Shown: in pieces, positions 12,186 through 23,457 of the stretch
Position numbering within the stretch: the stretch's first letter is position 1
Layout of the letters: every line of letters starts with the position of its first letter
NCBI RefSeq assembly: GCF_001638985.1
Contig: NW_017265134.1
Location: forward strand, 2,633,732 to 2,697,731
DNA from: Phycomyces blakesleeanus NRRL 1555(-)
Taxonomy: Eukaryota; Mucoromycota; Mucoromycetes; Mucorales; Phycomycetaceae
Direction: 5' to 3'
DNA: 64,000 nt
Program-made: the position numbers and the translations under genes
Notes under the pieces: model-generated
Told to the model about the DNA's origin: nothing
Database searches by the model: none
Seen by the model: the letters and a program-made list of their open reading frames with translations, nothing else

Positions 12186-12691
12186 TGTAGCAATTTACAC
12201 TACCACTACATTTGTAAAGTTTGATAGGAAACTGATACAAGTCTTACACCTTCTCTACTATATCAAACTTTAGACTGTAATGCATCGGGTTAACGAACCG
12301 GGTTGGAATCGGGCTAATGAAGTGGGTTTGAAGCGGGCTATGCGTCCGGACTAGGGGTCCGGGCTAGACGCGGGTTAATTTCACGGATTAGTGATCCGGA
12401 CTACCAACAGGCTTAGCTTTTTTTTTTTTTGCTGTTACTGTTACTGAACCTGATTCGCATCGCAGCTCATCTTCACAATGGTACTGATCAGTTTTTGTCT
12501 GTTTGCATGGAGCGAATGATATGCTCAGATTTATTAAAAGTTACTGATCCGTTTTCAAGAGTCCCCCCTTTTTTTCCCAAATTGCTACAAGCACCCTCGA
12601 ATTATCTCGGTATTTAAAAGCCCTCGAGAAGACATAAAGGTCCGCTTTACCTTATATGGACGTAATAGCAATTTGATGGAAAATTGCTACA
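12186..12691. mobile_element. Putative small inverted-repeat (MITE-like) element
   Basis: TGTAGCAATTT at 12186-12196 is matched by its exact reverse complement AAATTGCTACA at 12579-12589 and again at 12681-12691. A perfect hairpin TAGCAATTT / AAATTGCTA sits at about 12666-12689. An additional inner inverted pair is AAAGTTTGATA (about 12217) and TATCAAACTTT (about 12261). No clear target-site duplication was found, so the limits are uncertain and the element call is tentative. Confidence 0.35.
12286..12417. repeat. Degenerate 11-13 bp array, CGGGYTA core
   Basis: About eleven units begin CGGGTTA, CGGGCTA, CGGACTA, CGGATTA or TGGGTTT, spaced 11 or 13 bp apart. The tract is much richer in G+C than its surroundings and lies inside the putative inverted-repeat element. 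Confidence 0.7.
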
Positions 12692-13687
12692 AGTCCACAT
12701 ACACACACGCACTCTCTCTCTCTCTATTGAATACTTTTATAGTTTTCTCCTTTACCAGTTTTTATTATTATGCTTTCTTGTATATTATTGAAGCTTTTAT
12801 AATATATATGTATATATCCTACAGACAAATATTGAAGGAATAAATGCTGTAGCGAAATATATAAAATTTCATATCACTATCACTCTACCAGGTGCTATAG
12901 TTTCTTATTATGGACGGTTTTTCTTTCTATAGTAATAATAATATAGACTTCGATGGCAGTATTGATGTCTTTCTTTATTATTCGTATTCTTTCTTTTGAA
13001 TCACACAACTATCCTTGAGGTTTGTAAGTTATAAAATAAATATAAAGTATTTGAATTAAAGAATTATGCCTTTTATTTTTATCTTATTCAGTTTGAATAA
13101 CAACCAATGGCATCAATATCTAAGGAACGGCCGTCAATAACCGGCATAAACCAAAGAAAAATTGTTCTAAATAATACCAATTAAAAATAAAAGGAGAGGG
13201 CGTTTTTGTAAATAATAAGAATAATCTTAAACATATATTTTCTTCTTTTTTTTTCGTTATATATAAAAAGGTTATCTGGGATTGAATCTAAAGCGCATAT
13301 TTTTTCTGTAGAGAATTAGATTTGTGCTGTCGCGGATTATAATTGTGCTGCGGATGTCAAAACTTAAAAAGGCAACCCAGATCAGAATCTGATTTGAGCT
13401 GCAGAAATAAACATTTTGTTGTTTGCGATATACACAAAGGTTGTTCACAGAGTGCTTTGTTTTGATTGTCACAAATTGCTCGAAAGACCAACTTGGAAAT
13501 TTCACAATCCTTTCCTGTTAGTATATATATATATATTTTATATTTTGAGTAAAAAAAGAAAAAGAAAAGAAAACAAGAGACTGAAAATCCAAGGCAATAC
13601 ATTAAAATTAAAAGTGCTTCTCACACGCGGTGCTAATGACAATCAAGATCCAAAATCCCATATGGGTATGGCTATCAGAAATAAATT

Positions 13688-13717
13688 TGTCCCTGCAAAA
13701 TGGCAGGGACATTTTGC
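13688..13717. repeat. Two overlapping, mutually exclusive hairpins
   Basis: Stem 1 pairs TGTCCCTGC (13688-13696) with GCAGGGACA (13703-13711) around a 6-nt loop. Stem 2 pairs GCAAAATG (13695-13702) with CATTTTGC (13710-13717). Both are perfect. They may be fused transposon termini or a chance palindrome. Confidence 0.6.
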
Positions 13718-14939
13718 GCGGATTTTAAACCTACTTACCATATTTAGGCTCGAAAGTATTCCAAATTAGTTGATCGAGAAATTTGTGTCATTCGAGCAAT
13801 CACTCCGTGAGTACCTGGAGGGTACATCGGTTGGGAGTTCATTTCCGCTCATTAAGAGATAAAGAAGTTAAACAAAATCAAATGAAATCCGTAAAAGAAA
13901 CGTAAGAGAACTAACATAACTTATTTTACAGTAGTCCACGATGCATGTGCCACGCGACAAGGTAACAAAAATAAAGAAAAATAGAATGTATCAAAGATCG
14001 CCTGATGGACCCATTTCAGTAGCTATGTCGTACCTTTATTGATGTTGTACATCTTGACGGGCTTGGTAACCAAACCTCACAGTCACCTTCCTTTTGGCTT
14101 TTTTTTATATTTTATTTTAGGTATTATCTCACTTGCTGCTGCAACGTCAGACTTGGCCAATGTAAGGTTTGAAAGAAAGAGCACAAAGAGTAAGAGGGGG
14201 GGAACTCGCAATACTGTTGTCTTGGTATTAAATAAGTCCAAGCAGATATGCACTTCAATACAATCTCGTAGATCTTCCGGGGCTTACTTTAACCTTTCAT
14301 TTTACTTCTTTTATATATATATTCCTAAACTTGTTCTGATTCTGATTCTAATTCTTATTCTTATTTTTATATGTACAGTTATATTTATACATTCTGGGAT
14401 AACTTTATCTAGCTTGCTCACCTTTAGTTTTTCTTCTCTTTGCTTCTTCACTTACTACTTGTTGATACAACATACATATATTTATGTGTGTATAGTATTC
14501 TGAAATATTGAATAATTTGGCAGTGTACTTATTATAGATCAACAAAAGTACACAAAATAAGCTGTCAAATTTCAATCATATGTATTTATACACACATTAT
14601 AATGGAGAATTTCTTTATCCTTTTTTTCTTTTTCTTTTTTCCCTCTCCTCAAACACTGGCTGGTTTTGGCTTCAATCTCCGGGTCTGTTGTACCTTGTGC
14701 TTTTACTAAGTCACATATAAAATACACACCCAGCATCAGCTTCCTCGATTTTTACATTTTGTAAAGAGAACTCCGGTTAGAGGGCCTTACCTTTTCCAAC
14801 CCGTCTGGCGCTAGGCAAACCATCCAACACTCCTATTCTCGGTCATCTTCTTTGGTTAATTAACTCTACAAGTCTTGCATTCCATACCCCCTTGTGATCA
14901 TCATACCTCTCTACCAGTTTCCCCACTCTTATATTTAAC

Positions 14940-15530
14940 ATGACAGAATCCTATCCGTACACAGCCGTCATTCGATTGCCCAAGCGCAAAGGCGACACAC
15001 TTTCAAATGCCCAGGAACTCCAGATTGTAACCTGCGAACCAACTGAATACATGGTCTCAGAAACCTTGTTTGTCGATAATGTTCCCCGTACCATAAGAGA
15101 CGCTGACATCCGTACCTTGCTTCAACACTGTATGCCTCAAGAGTAAGTATAAAAACCAATCAGTACATACATACATGTATAGATATATAGATATACTTTA
15201 ACAGTAGATAAGAGCCATCTTCTTCTTCTTCTTCTTCTTCTTTTTTATGGTCTCAAGTCAACAGAAAGCTTACAAGCTATTGATTTTATTTCTTTGTTTT
15301 TCTATTGATTTCTTTCTTTCTTTAGTATGCATATCAACCGTGAGCACGGCAATGGTCATTTACGTTTTGCCCACCCTAAATACGGTAAATTTATAATACA
15401 AAATAAGAATATTACTAGCAATACTAGCAATACTAGCAATACTAGCAATACTAGCAATCATAGCATATATATATATATGTTATGAATTTTTTTTTTCTCT
15501 CTCTGTTTGACATGTCAATCACAATATTTT

Positions 15531-15561
<31 letters not shown>

Positions 15562-16960
15562 TTAATTTATATTATCTTATATTGTATTCTTGTGTTTTCT
15601 TTAGCCGACAAGGCCTACACACTCTACAATGGATTCACTTTTACCAACGGAGCAAAGCTTCAATTGCGTATTAACAATGATCCTTCTCATGAGCCGATAC
15701 CAAAGGCCAATATCATCTCTGTCAAGAACCTTCCGCCTCATATTGTTGACACTGCACTCTATGATATCTTCCGTCCGTACGGACCAATTAATTTGTGTCA
15801 ACTTTACTCAGAAATACCAGGACTTCCAACTATGGCCTATGTCATTTACTTTTCACAGAACGATGCGGATCAGGCACAGTTCGAATTGGTAAGGAGTGTC
15901 AAGGGTGTAAAATTTCATCATTCTCTAAAAACCAAAAAACCAAAATTATGCTTGTGTCTATTGGTCTTTTCTATCTAAAATAGAATGGAAAATCGCTTTC
16001 TGGTCATACACTGTAAGTATCTTGTTCAAGGTTAGGGAGCCATTTTTTTTATTTTGCTCTTGACCTCTATTCTTCATCTTCAACTTCTTTTTTATTATTG
16101 TCATTTCTTTTGCATGAGTTAGAATAGGGTTGGGGAGGGTAACAAAGGGGGAGAGAGAAGAAGCTGATGTTGAGACTATATACTTCTCTATTCCTTCTTA
16201 CTCGCCAGCTTTATCTCCATATTCATCTCTATACTTCTCCCCTTTACTTTCTTTATCTACATCGGCATTTTCCTTTATATATACGATAATGCTTTATATT
16301 TTATTTATATTTTTATTACTTATATTCTTTGTACCTGTACATACATATATAATGTATATATTGTGTGTGTGTGTATGGGTGGGTCTTCCTTTTTTTGTGG
16401 AATGGAAAAAAAAAGGGGGGGGGGGGGTTGAATATTCTACAGGATACAAATCATGAAACTCATCCTTTCCATCTCTTTTAGTAGTGTCACCACAAGTATT
16501 CCTTCCTTTGGCCAGTCTACATACACTCCCAAGACAGAGGTAATTAGTTTTACTCCTCTCCTTCTGACATTATTTTCTTCTCTTCTTCTAAAGAACACCT
16601 TTAACTAAAATATCACATATACTTTTTTTTTTAAAAAAAATACACAGTTTTCTCAACAACAAACCATGCATCCTGAAAGAGAAAAAACCGAATCCCACTC
16701 TGTTGATTTTACCAACCTTTACATTAAAAATCTCGATAGCTCTATTACCAGTGACGACCTCAAGCCATTGTTTAACAAATTCGGTAAAATTGTATCTGCC
16801 AGAGTGATGAGCAACCCTTTTACTGGTGTGTCAAAAGGATATGGGTTTGTGAGTTATGGAAAGTCTGAAGAAGCCCGAGCTGCTCGTGACGAAATGGACA
16901 ACGTGATGGTCCGTGGTAAGCCATTGATTGTGGCATACCATGAACCTAAAAAGGGGCGTC

Positions 16961-17014
<54 letters not shown>

Positions 17015-18856
17015 CCCAACCACAACCACAACCACAACCACAACCTCAATCTCAATCTCAACCTCAACCTCAACCTCAACCTCAACCTCAACCTCAACCT
17101 CAACCTCAACCTCAACTGCAAGCACAGCCACAACCACAACCGCAACCACAACCACAATCTCAACCACAGACACAACAACTGCAACAACTGCAACAACCAC
17201 AGCAGCCACCACAGCCACAGCAAACACAGCAACAGAAACATCAGCAACAAAATCGTTCTAATGGGTATTCTCCTCCTTTCAGCAACTCCAACGGAGTTAA
17301 CCTTTCACCTCAGTCCTCGATCGGATATAGTGTAAGAGGGACACGCCCAGGAGATATACCAGTTTTCTCGCATGAAAAGGTATCTAATGACGTGAATTGC
17401 ATATCTCGGAATCGCAGTAAGTGATCTTGTACAAATTCCCGAATAATAATAATAATGTATACACAAGACAAAAAGGTCGCTGTACTTATGTATACCTTAA
17501 TATCAATTTTTAAAATAATAATAATAATAACTATAATAATAGATCTGTCTGTTCCCGAGGTTATAGAATACTCTGATACATTGGCTTTGAATCTCAAGGA
17601 CTTGTCCATCGGACAGAAGCAATCGCCTCCCATTCACCACCCCCAGCGCAAAGTAAATCATTTCCTTCTACCTACCTACCTATATTTTCTCCCCTTCCCT
17701 TCCCCTTCCACTCCCCCATACTCCTTCCTTCCTTCCTTCCTTTTGCTTTTACCTGTTTGAAACATTATACTGACGTATTACACAATAGGGTTCAGCTGTT
17801 GACCTCCATATGAACCATCCCAATCTCCGATATTCACCACAGTTCCCACCCTCTCCAAACTCGGGAGGAAGCAATGGTCCTTCTTATAATAATAATAACA
17901 ACAACAACAACAACAACAACATATCTGCTGGTATTAACGCTCAGCATACACCTTATCATGCTCCTCCTCCTCTGACCAGGCAGAGCATTAGGCGTAGATC
18001 ATCTACAGATTCAATCAGCTCTGTCATGACAGAAACAAGCTCTAATCTTCGAAGACGACGATTAACAGATGCTGTCAACAAATATGGCGACTTTGGCGGA
18101 CTTGTGCCGGACATCGTAGATCTCCTGTTAACCCTAAAATCCAAAGAATGCATGCTGTGCTTGTTTAACCAAGATTTTTTGAAGAGCAAAATTGATTTAG
18201 CAATAGAATCTATTGAGGCATTTTGTGATGAAGAGGAAGAGGACGTTTACGCGTAAGTATTATAACAACAACAAATACTTGATAACAATTCTAACAATCT
18301 TATCTTTCTTTCTACCGATAATAATGATAATAGTATCCAGAACGAATCTTCTTTATCAGGTCCCTTTATTGTTCCCATGCCTACACACGTACCTTCTGGT
18401 ATTGTATTCCCACCCCGACGTGTTTCAAAGGCTATTCCAATCGTTGCTCCACCAGAAGCAGCATCTTTAAAGCGCGTCTCTGTCATTCCTGAAGAAAGTG
18501 ACGAGGTCGAGAAGCTGTTAAAGTCTTTGGAAGGCAAAGAACTTATAGAAAGCAAACAGCTGTTGGGTGACAAACTATTCCCTCTTGTGAAGGTAAGAAA
18601 GAATTAAGAAAGAGATATCTATTAAAAAAAGAAGAAGAAGAAAAGACGCATGTGTACTTGTGTGTTACTTTAATTTTATATAATTTTATTAAAACCTTTT
18701 TTATATACATTTGACTAATAGGCAACGGGTACAAGACATGCACCCAAGGTGACAATCCGCCTTTTGGACACTCTTGATCTCCATTCTCTTGCACACGTGA
18801 TGTACAATCGGGCTGCACTGGAAGAGCGGGTCTCCGTAGCATTTGCTGCCCTCTAA
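14940..18856 (+). CDS. Poly(A)-binding-protein-like RNA-binding protein: 3 RRMs, Q/QP linker, C-terminal MLLE-like domain
   Basis: Ten exons (14940-15142, 15326-15384, 15605-15888, 15984-16012, 16482-16539, 16648-17416, 17543-17652, 17789-18252, 18334-18592, 18722-18856) give 789 aa. RRM1 covers about residues 41-115 (TLFVDNVP / GNGHLRF), RRM2 about 122-192 (NIISVKNLP), and RRM3 about 232-305 (NLYIKNLDSSITSDDL, then SKGYGFVSY). RRM3 is the most PABP-like. Residues about 317-412 are a poly-Gln run followed by Gln-Pro repeats. An Asn run (about residue 535) and Ser/Arg-rich segments follow. The last 55 residues (LLGDKLFPLVK ... LLDTLDLHSLAHVMYN ... ALEERVSVAFAAL) look like an MLLE/PABC domain, which binds PAM2 peptides. 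Four RRMs would be normal for true PABP, so this is a relative rather than PAB1. It is likely a cytoplasmic mRNA-binding protein prone to phase separation. Confidence 0.85.
15411..15460 (+). repeat. 9-bp minisatellite (ACTAGCAAT)5 in intron 2 of the RRM gene
   Basis: Five near-perfect copies of ACTAGCAAT, followed by a TA run, lie inside the intron that ends at 15604. A TTTA repeat follows at about 15530-15563 in the same intron. Confidence 0.85.
16961..17200 (+). repeat. Coding CAA run and CAACCW hexamer array
   Basis: About 17 CAA codons are followed by about 25 alternating CAA-CCA / CAA-CCT units, encoding poly-Gln and then poly(Gln-Pro). The CCA and CCT versions occur in separate blocks, indicating two local expansions. 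The reverse and +1 frames are open through it as well, purely because of the repeat. Confidence 0.9.
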
Positions 18857-19028
18857 CAGCCAAAGTACTTACTAATTATTATTATTATTCTTCTTTTTTT
18901 TTTGATATCTTGTTACTTAATTCTGATTCCCCTCATTTACCTTTCACCACTTTTATTGTTTTGCTTTCTTCTTCTTCTTCTTCTGTCACTCCTATTAGTA
19001 ATAAGCTCTTCTTTTTCTTTTATATTAC

Positions 19029-19070
<42 letters not shown>

Positions 19071-19754
19071 CATTATCATTGTTATTATTATTAATATTTT
19101 TTTATTTTTTTTTGGATACATGCTGTATTTTGGATTTGTCTAGAGTCTAGTTTTCCAACAACAACAAAAAAATTCACTCTTTCTTTCTTTTATTAGAAGC
19201 CTGAAAGTCTCACATATACTTTCTAGCCAAATTTCTCAGGCGTTCATAACCTATACATATACTTTCAGCTGGGTGCAATATTATCTTTGAACTTTAATAA
19301 TTCCAGAAAACTTGAATATTATTATTATTATTATTTACGTTTTATTTTGTTCTTGTAGCCAAGCTATAAGCCACTAACATATCTCAAGTCATGTCTAATA
19401 TATACAATACATTGCTTACATTGTTGTCTTTTTTTCTCTCTTAAGATTATGAAGACACATTACTCATATGTTTTATATAGCTATTGACATTTTGTATTAA
19501 CATACTATATATATTTATGTAAAGAAATAAGTCATTCATATTATATGTAAGGTTCGCTACAAACATTCTATTTAGTATCCCCTTAAAAAAAGACTAGTAC
19601 TCTATCATAAATAATCATAATAATAAGCAGGCTACACACAAACAATGCATATGTTTATTTTACGCAAGAGTATAGGATATTTCATTACATACGTACATAT
19701 AAAACAAAACAAAAATCAAGAAACCAGTAACCAGTAACCAATAGCCAACTCGGC
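18857..19754. other. Convergent 3' spacer with TTA microsatellite
   Basis: No gene seen between the convergent RRM and lipase genes. It holds a long TTA repeat (about 19024-19090) and pyrimidine-rich sequence. Both terminators must lie here. Confidence 0.6.
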
Positions 19755-21840
19755 TTAAACTTTGGTGGTATAATAGGCTTTTGCTCTCTCTAAACCCTCG
19801 TGGTAATGGTATGGGATATGATCTTTTAAGAAGACAGGATAGAGAGATTCGACCGCCCGAAGAGGGTTGTGATCATATTTCGCCAACCAAGAAATCAACA
19901 TCTTTTTGATGTATGGGTATTCTAATATGGTCATCATCCACGGTGGAAGACCATCGAATGGATCAAGCACAGGCTCAGTAGTGTTGACTGATTGGCATTC
20001 TCGGGGTAAACCTGGTAATGGAAGGCAGTTCTTTGTATCGATTGTAACCTGCATAGCCGGCTGGTAGCTCGAGGGGTGTATCGACACTGGGGTTTTTGAG
20101 TCTTCGGATTCAAGTTTGATACCAATACCAACATGGCAATAATTAAAAAAATCCGATTTAGAAGAAAAGTGACCTATAAATAAAAATTTAAATACATATA
20201 TGTAAACATGTATGTAAACATGTATATATATAACTTAATTACCAATAGTACGGCTGTTGTATCCTGGAGGAAGACGGCACACAATATCAGTTTGGTTAAT
20301 GATACGCCACAAAGTTGAACTACGTGAGACGGGGTTGTTTGAAAAAGAGGCAAAGTTTGAAGCAAACTCGCTATCACCAACTGCAGGTGCGCCAATCACA
20401 TAACAGTCTCTAAGAGTACACAATGTAGCAGGTAGATCCTCAGGACATTTTAAGAAACGCGCAAACAGGAGTGAACTCATAGCAGCCCCCAGAGAGTGGC
20501 CAGTGATCCAAACTTGAATTGGTGTTGTTATTTGTAGATTTTGCTGTAGTGTTTTAGCCTTGCTGTGAATGGCTGCCAGTATTGCACTATATGGATCGCC
20601 TTGATCCTCTGATCCAGACGTAGGAAACACAGACTCGTAGAACCCTTGGTGAGTTGACCCAAAGATGAACGGACGGGCATCGGTTCGTTGAAGTGTGGCA
20701 TCAACCAGAAACTCGCGGTAGTTTGTCACGGTCGTTCCTTTGAAAGCAATCACAATAAACGGCTCTGTATCCGACCAGAACATTCCTTCAAGTGAAATGT
20801 CAGCACAGTATGTAACCTATTCAGTTTAGCTTACCGCAAAATGGTCCTCCAACCGACTTGAGTTCAGATATCCCTGTAAAAGAAAGTCCCCATTTCTCAG
20901 CAACAGAGCGTACGCCCACCTCAGATTCCCACAACAGTTGCTTCATCTTCTTTTCTGTGGGGGTAACAATATCATCTGTTGGGTCTATCACTTCATTAGC
21001 TTCCAGAGCTTTCTTGCAGACTTCAAATGCTTCCTGGATCTTGTCAGAGTTGCGTTCGTATATCAATGCAGATAAAGCAGCAGCCGTTTCTGCAATCGCC
21101 ATGTCAAAGGTTCTGTGACGGGAGCTAGCCGCGGACAGGGGCTCTGCAGGTTTCCCAAGAATAGGAAGTGTTGCAAGTACAGTATCCGCCGTTTCTTTTG
21201 ATAAAAGATAACTAACCGAGCCTACGTACCAGTAAGTAAGTCTGCCTTTAGTATTCTGAAGAAGATGTCATATAATCATTTCAATTACCCCAATTGACAG
21301 AGCTAAAACCTGCTCACAAATATATATATATATATGTATGTGTGTTTGTTTGTTTGTTTGTTAGAACGATACATATGGTTATTCATTGTTTCTTATCAAC
21401 CTACCTTTTCCGTATCGTTCGCTCATGGTACGGCCTAGTTCTTTTCCTCCCATATTTTCCATAAATATCTTTAGGCAAACCCCAATCAGGAGTAAGAACA
21501 CAATCAGCCCAGGGAAGATGGTCATGACGCACAAGAAGCTTATTGGGGCTGTCAGTAGCATGCTTCCCTCAAAATAAAGTGTCAATGAAATATTCACGAG
21601 TGCATTGATCATATATCTTGTATATGGTTTTTTGGTGAATAATCGCGTCTGAATATCTGCTCGACGAGTGTCCGCAGAAAACAGGGCATCAAATGTACTG
21701 TACAAAAATGTACCCTTTTCTTTTTCAGAGACGTGGCTGCTGGTTTTGGCCATTCGTTGAAGCTCGAACACATGTCTAAGTGTTCGTTGTCTTGAAAAAG
21801 AATCAGGTACACGATTTGGAAGTGTATTTTGATACGTCAT
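19755..21840 (-). CDS. Class 3 (Rhizomucor-type) lipase with N-terminal membrane segment
   Basis: Four exons (21840-21405, 21245-20835, 20785-20243, 20173-19755) give 602 aa. The alpha/beta-hydrolase part has VIAFKGTT (oxyanion region), the nucleophile elbow ITGHSLGAA (Ser about residue 379), an acid in the NQTDIVCRLPP region, and a downstream HVGI His. This is the fungal lipase_3 layout. Residues of about 85-135 are strongly hydrophobic (FPGLIVFLLLIGVCLKIF), so unlike secreted Rhizomucor lipase this protein is probably membrane-bound and intracellular. It likely hydrolyses acylglycerols or phospholipids. The second acceptor (AAAG|GC at 21246) was chosen because the nearer CAG would put a stop in frame. 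The ATG at 21840 is the best start; upstream sequence is intron-like or untranslated. Confidence 0.88.
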
Positions 21841-22158
21841 GGAAAATAAAGAAATGAAATTAAAAGCGATAGAGATAACTTGAAAGCCTGCATAAGTTTT
21901 TGAAATTGTGTCTTTTATACGATTTTTTTTAATACATATACATATTTTTTTATATGACATTACGCCAAGGGCAGTAACTTGCAGAAAATCCTCAATAAAC
22001 TTATAAAAATAAATAAATATATAGATAAATGAATAAATAAATAGAAATAAACAGTTAAGGTCTAGCCCTTCTCCTATATTATCTCTATAATACCGTGTAT
22101 CACAAAATAGCTGCATCGCTCATCCATAATATATTACTCTTCCTATTTTTGTTTTTCC

Positions 22159-23457
22159 TTAAAGAAGACGATCCTTATCCTGGGGTGTCATACGAACTGT
22201 TCTGGCTCTGCTCTTGTAATCATCCCAGGGGAAGTATGCGCCACAAAGCTTTCTTTGTCCTGTGAATGCAGCACGGCCATGAAGAACACGCCAGTTATCA
22301 AAAATGACAGCTCTTCCTGGATCCAAAGTGTTCCAGAGCTCATTCTTTTTGTCCTTGAGAATCTTGCTCCACAAGAAAAGGGCGTCATAAAACTCCTCTA
22401 GCTGGCTAGAGCTAAGGTGGTCTACTGTAGACCGATCGTTGTTGTTGTATCTGACCTGGAAGAGTTGTCCGTCAGGTCCATGGTTGAGAATAGGGTATCC
22501 GCGTGGAGTAGGGACAATGAGAATATCCTCGTCACCTGCTGAATGGCTTGGAATGCGGGTATTGCTTAGAGTACGGTAAGCTGTGGGTGATAATTTCTTG
22601 AGTTCTTCGGCTACATTGAAACCATCCACAAACAAGGAATCGCCTCCTGTGCCATCAACCTCGAGTTTATGGAACATTTGTAAACCCGATGGTTCGGTAA
22701 AATATGTGTTGTCTGTGTGTGCATCAAGAGGAAGTGTTGTATACGCCGTGTCGGCGTGGGACAAATCAGCTGCAACACACCACATTCCTTTAGAATAGTG
22801 TGACTCTCGCAGGAAAGAAATGCGACGTCCCAGTTGTTCGGTTGCCTCGATGGTGATCGGTACATTTTCAACAAACGAAATACCAAAGGTTTCAAGCTGA
22901 TACAACCATTCTTTTAGGCCTTCCTTGGTCTCCATCACTTGTTCAAACTCTACGGTTGGCAGGTTCTTGGCGATCGATACATCCCACAACTTGGGTAATT
23001 TTCCCTGGAGTGGCTCAGAGGATCGAAGCACGGGACTGTAAGAGTGTGTGTGTAGCCAGTCCCAGAGATATAAACTCTGATGACCATCGGGCCATGTCAA
23101 GCGTAGACCTTCCTCGGTACTGTCGGTAGCCACAGGTTGAATGTCCCTCGGAATGGTAAATGTGTCGACCAGACGCTGGCGAGTGATTGGGTGATAGCAC
23201 TGATCGCAATGACAATGATCACGCAACCAGAAATGGTGAAATGTACTTGTCTTCCGGGCATTCCAGTCAACATAAATCTGCTTGTCATTAGCGAGACCGA
23301 CTCTTTGAGGCACCGCTCCTGTGCCCTGCAATTGCTTGCGTGCATTTGGCTTGTGGTTGACTACACTTGAGACCGAGAATGCAGCTCGAGGAATCAGACT
23401 TGGGACGACACGAGGTACGAGACGAGGCAATGAAGTGAGGCGATGGAGTGCTTGCAT
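22159..23457 (-). CDS. TMLHE: Trimethyllysine dioxygenase, mitochondrial
   Basis: A single exon encodes 432 aa. It is an Fe(II)/2-oxoglutarate dioxygenase of the TMLH/BBOX family. The N-terminus is Arg/Ser-rich without acids (MQALHRLTSLPRLVPRVV), typical of a mitochondrial presequence. A small zinc-type domain follows (WLRDHCHCDQC, residues about 78-87). The iron ligands are HTD (247-249) and the distal His in WRVLHGR (393). The segment FDNWRVLHGR and the RKLCGAYFPWDD end favour TMLH over gamma-butyrobetaine hydroxylase. It hydroxylates trimethyllysine, the first step of carnitine synthesis. It is the only intronless gene in this part of the window; its upstream neighbour on the same strand is the GDSL phospholipase. 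Confidence 0.9.
   Translation of the reverse strand: MQALHRLTSLPRLVPRVVPSLIPRAAFSVSSVVNHKPNARKQLQGTGAVPQRVGLANDKQIYVDWNARKTSTFHHFWLRDHCHCDQCYHPITRQRLVDTFTIPRDIQPVATDSTEEGLRLTWPDGHQSLYLWDWLHTHSYSPVLRSSEPLQGKLPKLWDVSIAKNLPTVEFEQVMETKEGLKEWLYQLETFGISFVENVPITIEATEQLGRRISFLRESHYSKGMWCVAADLSHADTAYTTLPLDAHTDNTYFTEPSGLQMFHKLEVDGTGGDSLFVDGFNVAEELKKLSPTAYRTLSNTRIPSHSAGDEDILIVPTPRGYPILNHGPDGQLFQVRYNNNDRSTVDHLSSSQLEEFYDALFLWSKILKDKKNELWNTLDPGRAVIFDNWRVLHGRAAFTGQRKLCGAYFPWDDYKSRARTVRMTPQDKDRLL

Larger units (their letters stand above)
11961..14939. other. 3-kb divergent intergenic region with repeat structures
   Basis: No supported gene. The open frames at 13416-13769 and 14039-14503 are AT-rich and lack conserved features. 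It contains a putative inverted-repeat element (12186-12691), a degenerate CGGGYTA array (12286-12417) and an overlapping hairpin pair (13688-13717), each listed separately. The rest is AT-rich sequence with poly-pyrimidine runs; the last 300 bp should be the promoter of the RRM gene. Confidence 0.5.

Noticed and set aside
14039..14503. 154-codon plus-strand frame
   Set aside because: Ile/Leu/Phe/Tyr-rich translation of T-rich sequence, with no conserved motif. It probably lies upstream of the RRM gene promoter.
16831..17335. Long Leu/Arg/Trp, Val and Asn-rich frames over the RRM gene
   Set aside because: They are shadows of the CAA and CAACCW coding repeat in other frames.
21379..22116. Longer lipase N-terminus starting at 22116
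   Set aside because: The extra region translates AT-rich repeats (FLFIYSFIYIFIYFYKF). The ATG at 21840 begins a normal-looking protein.
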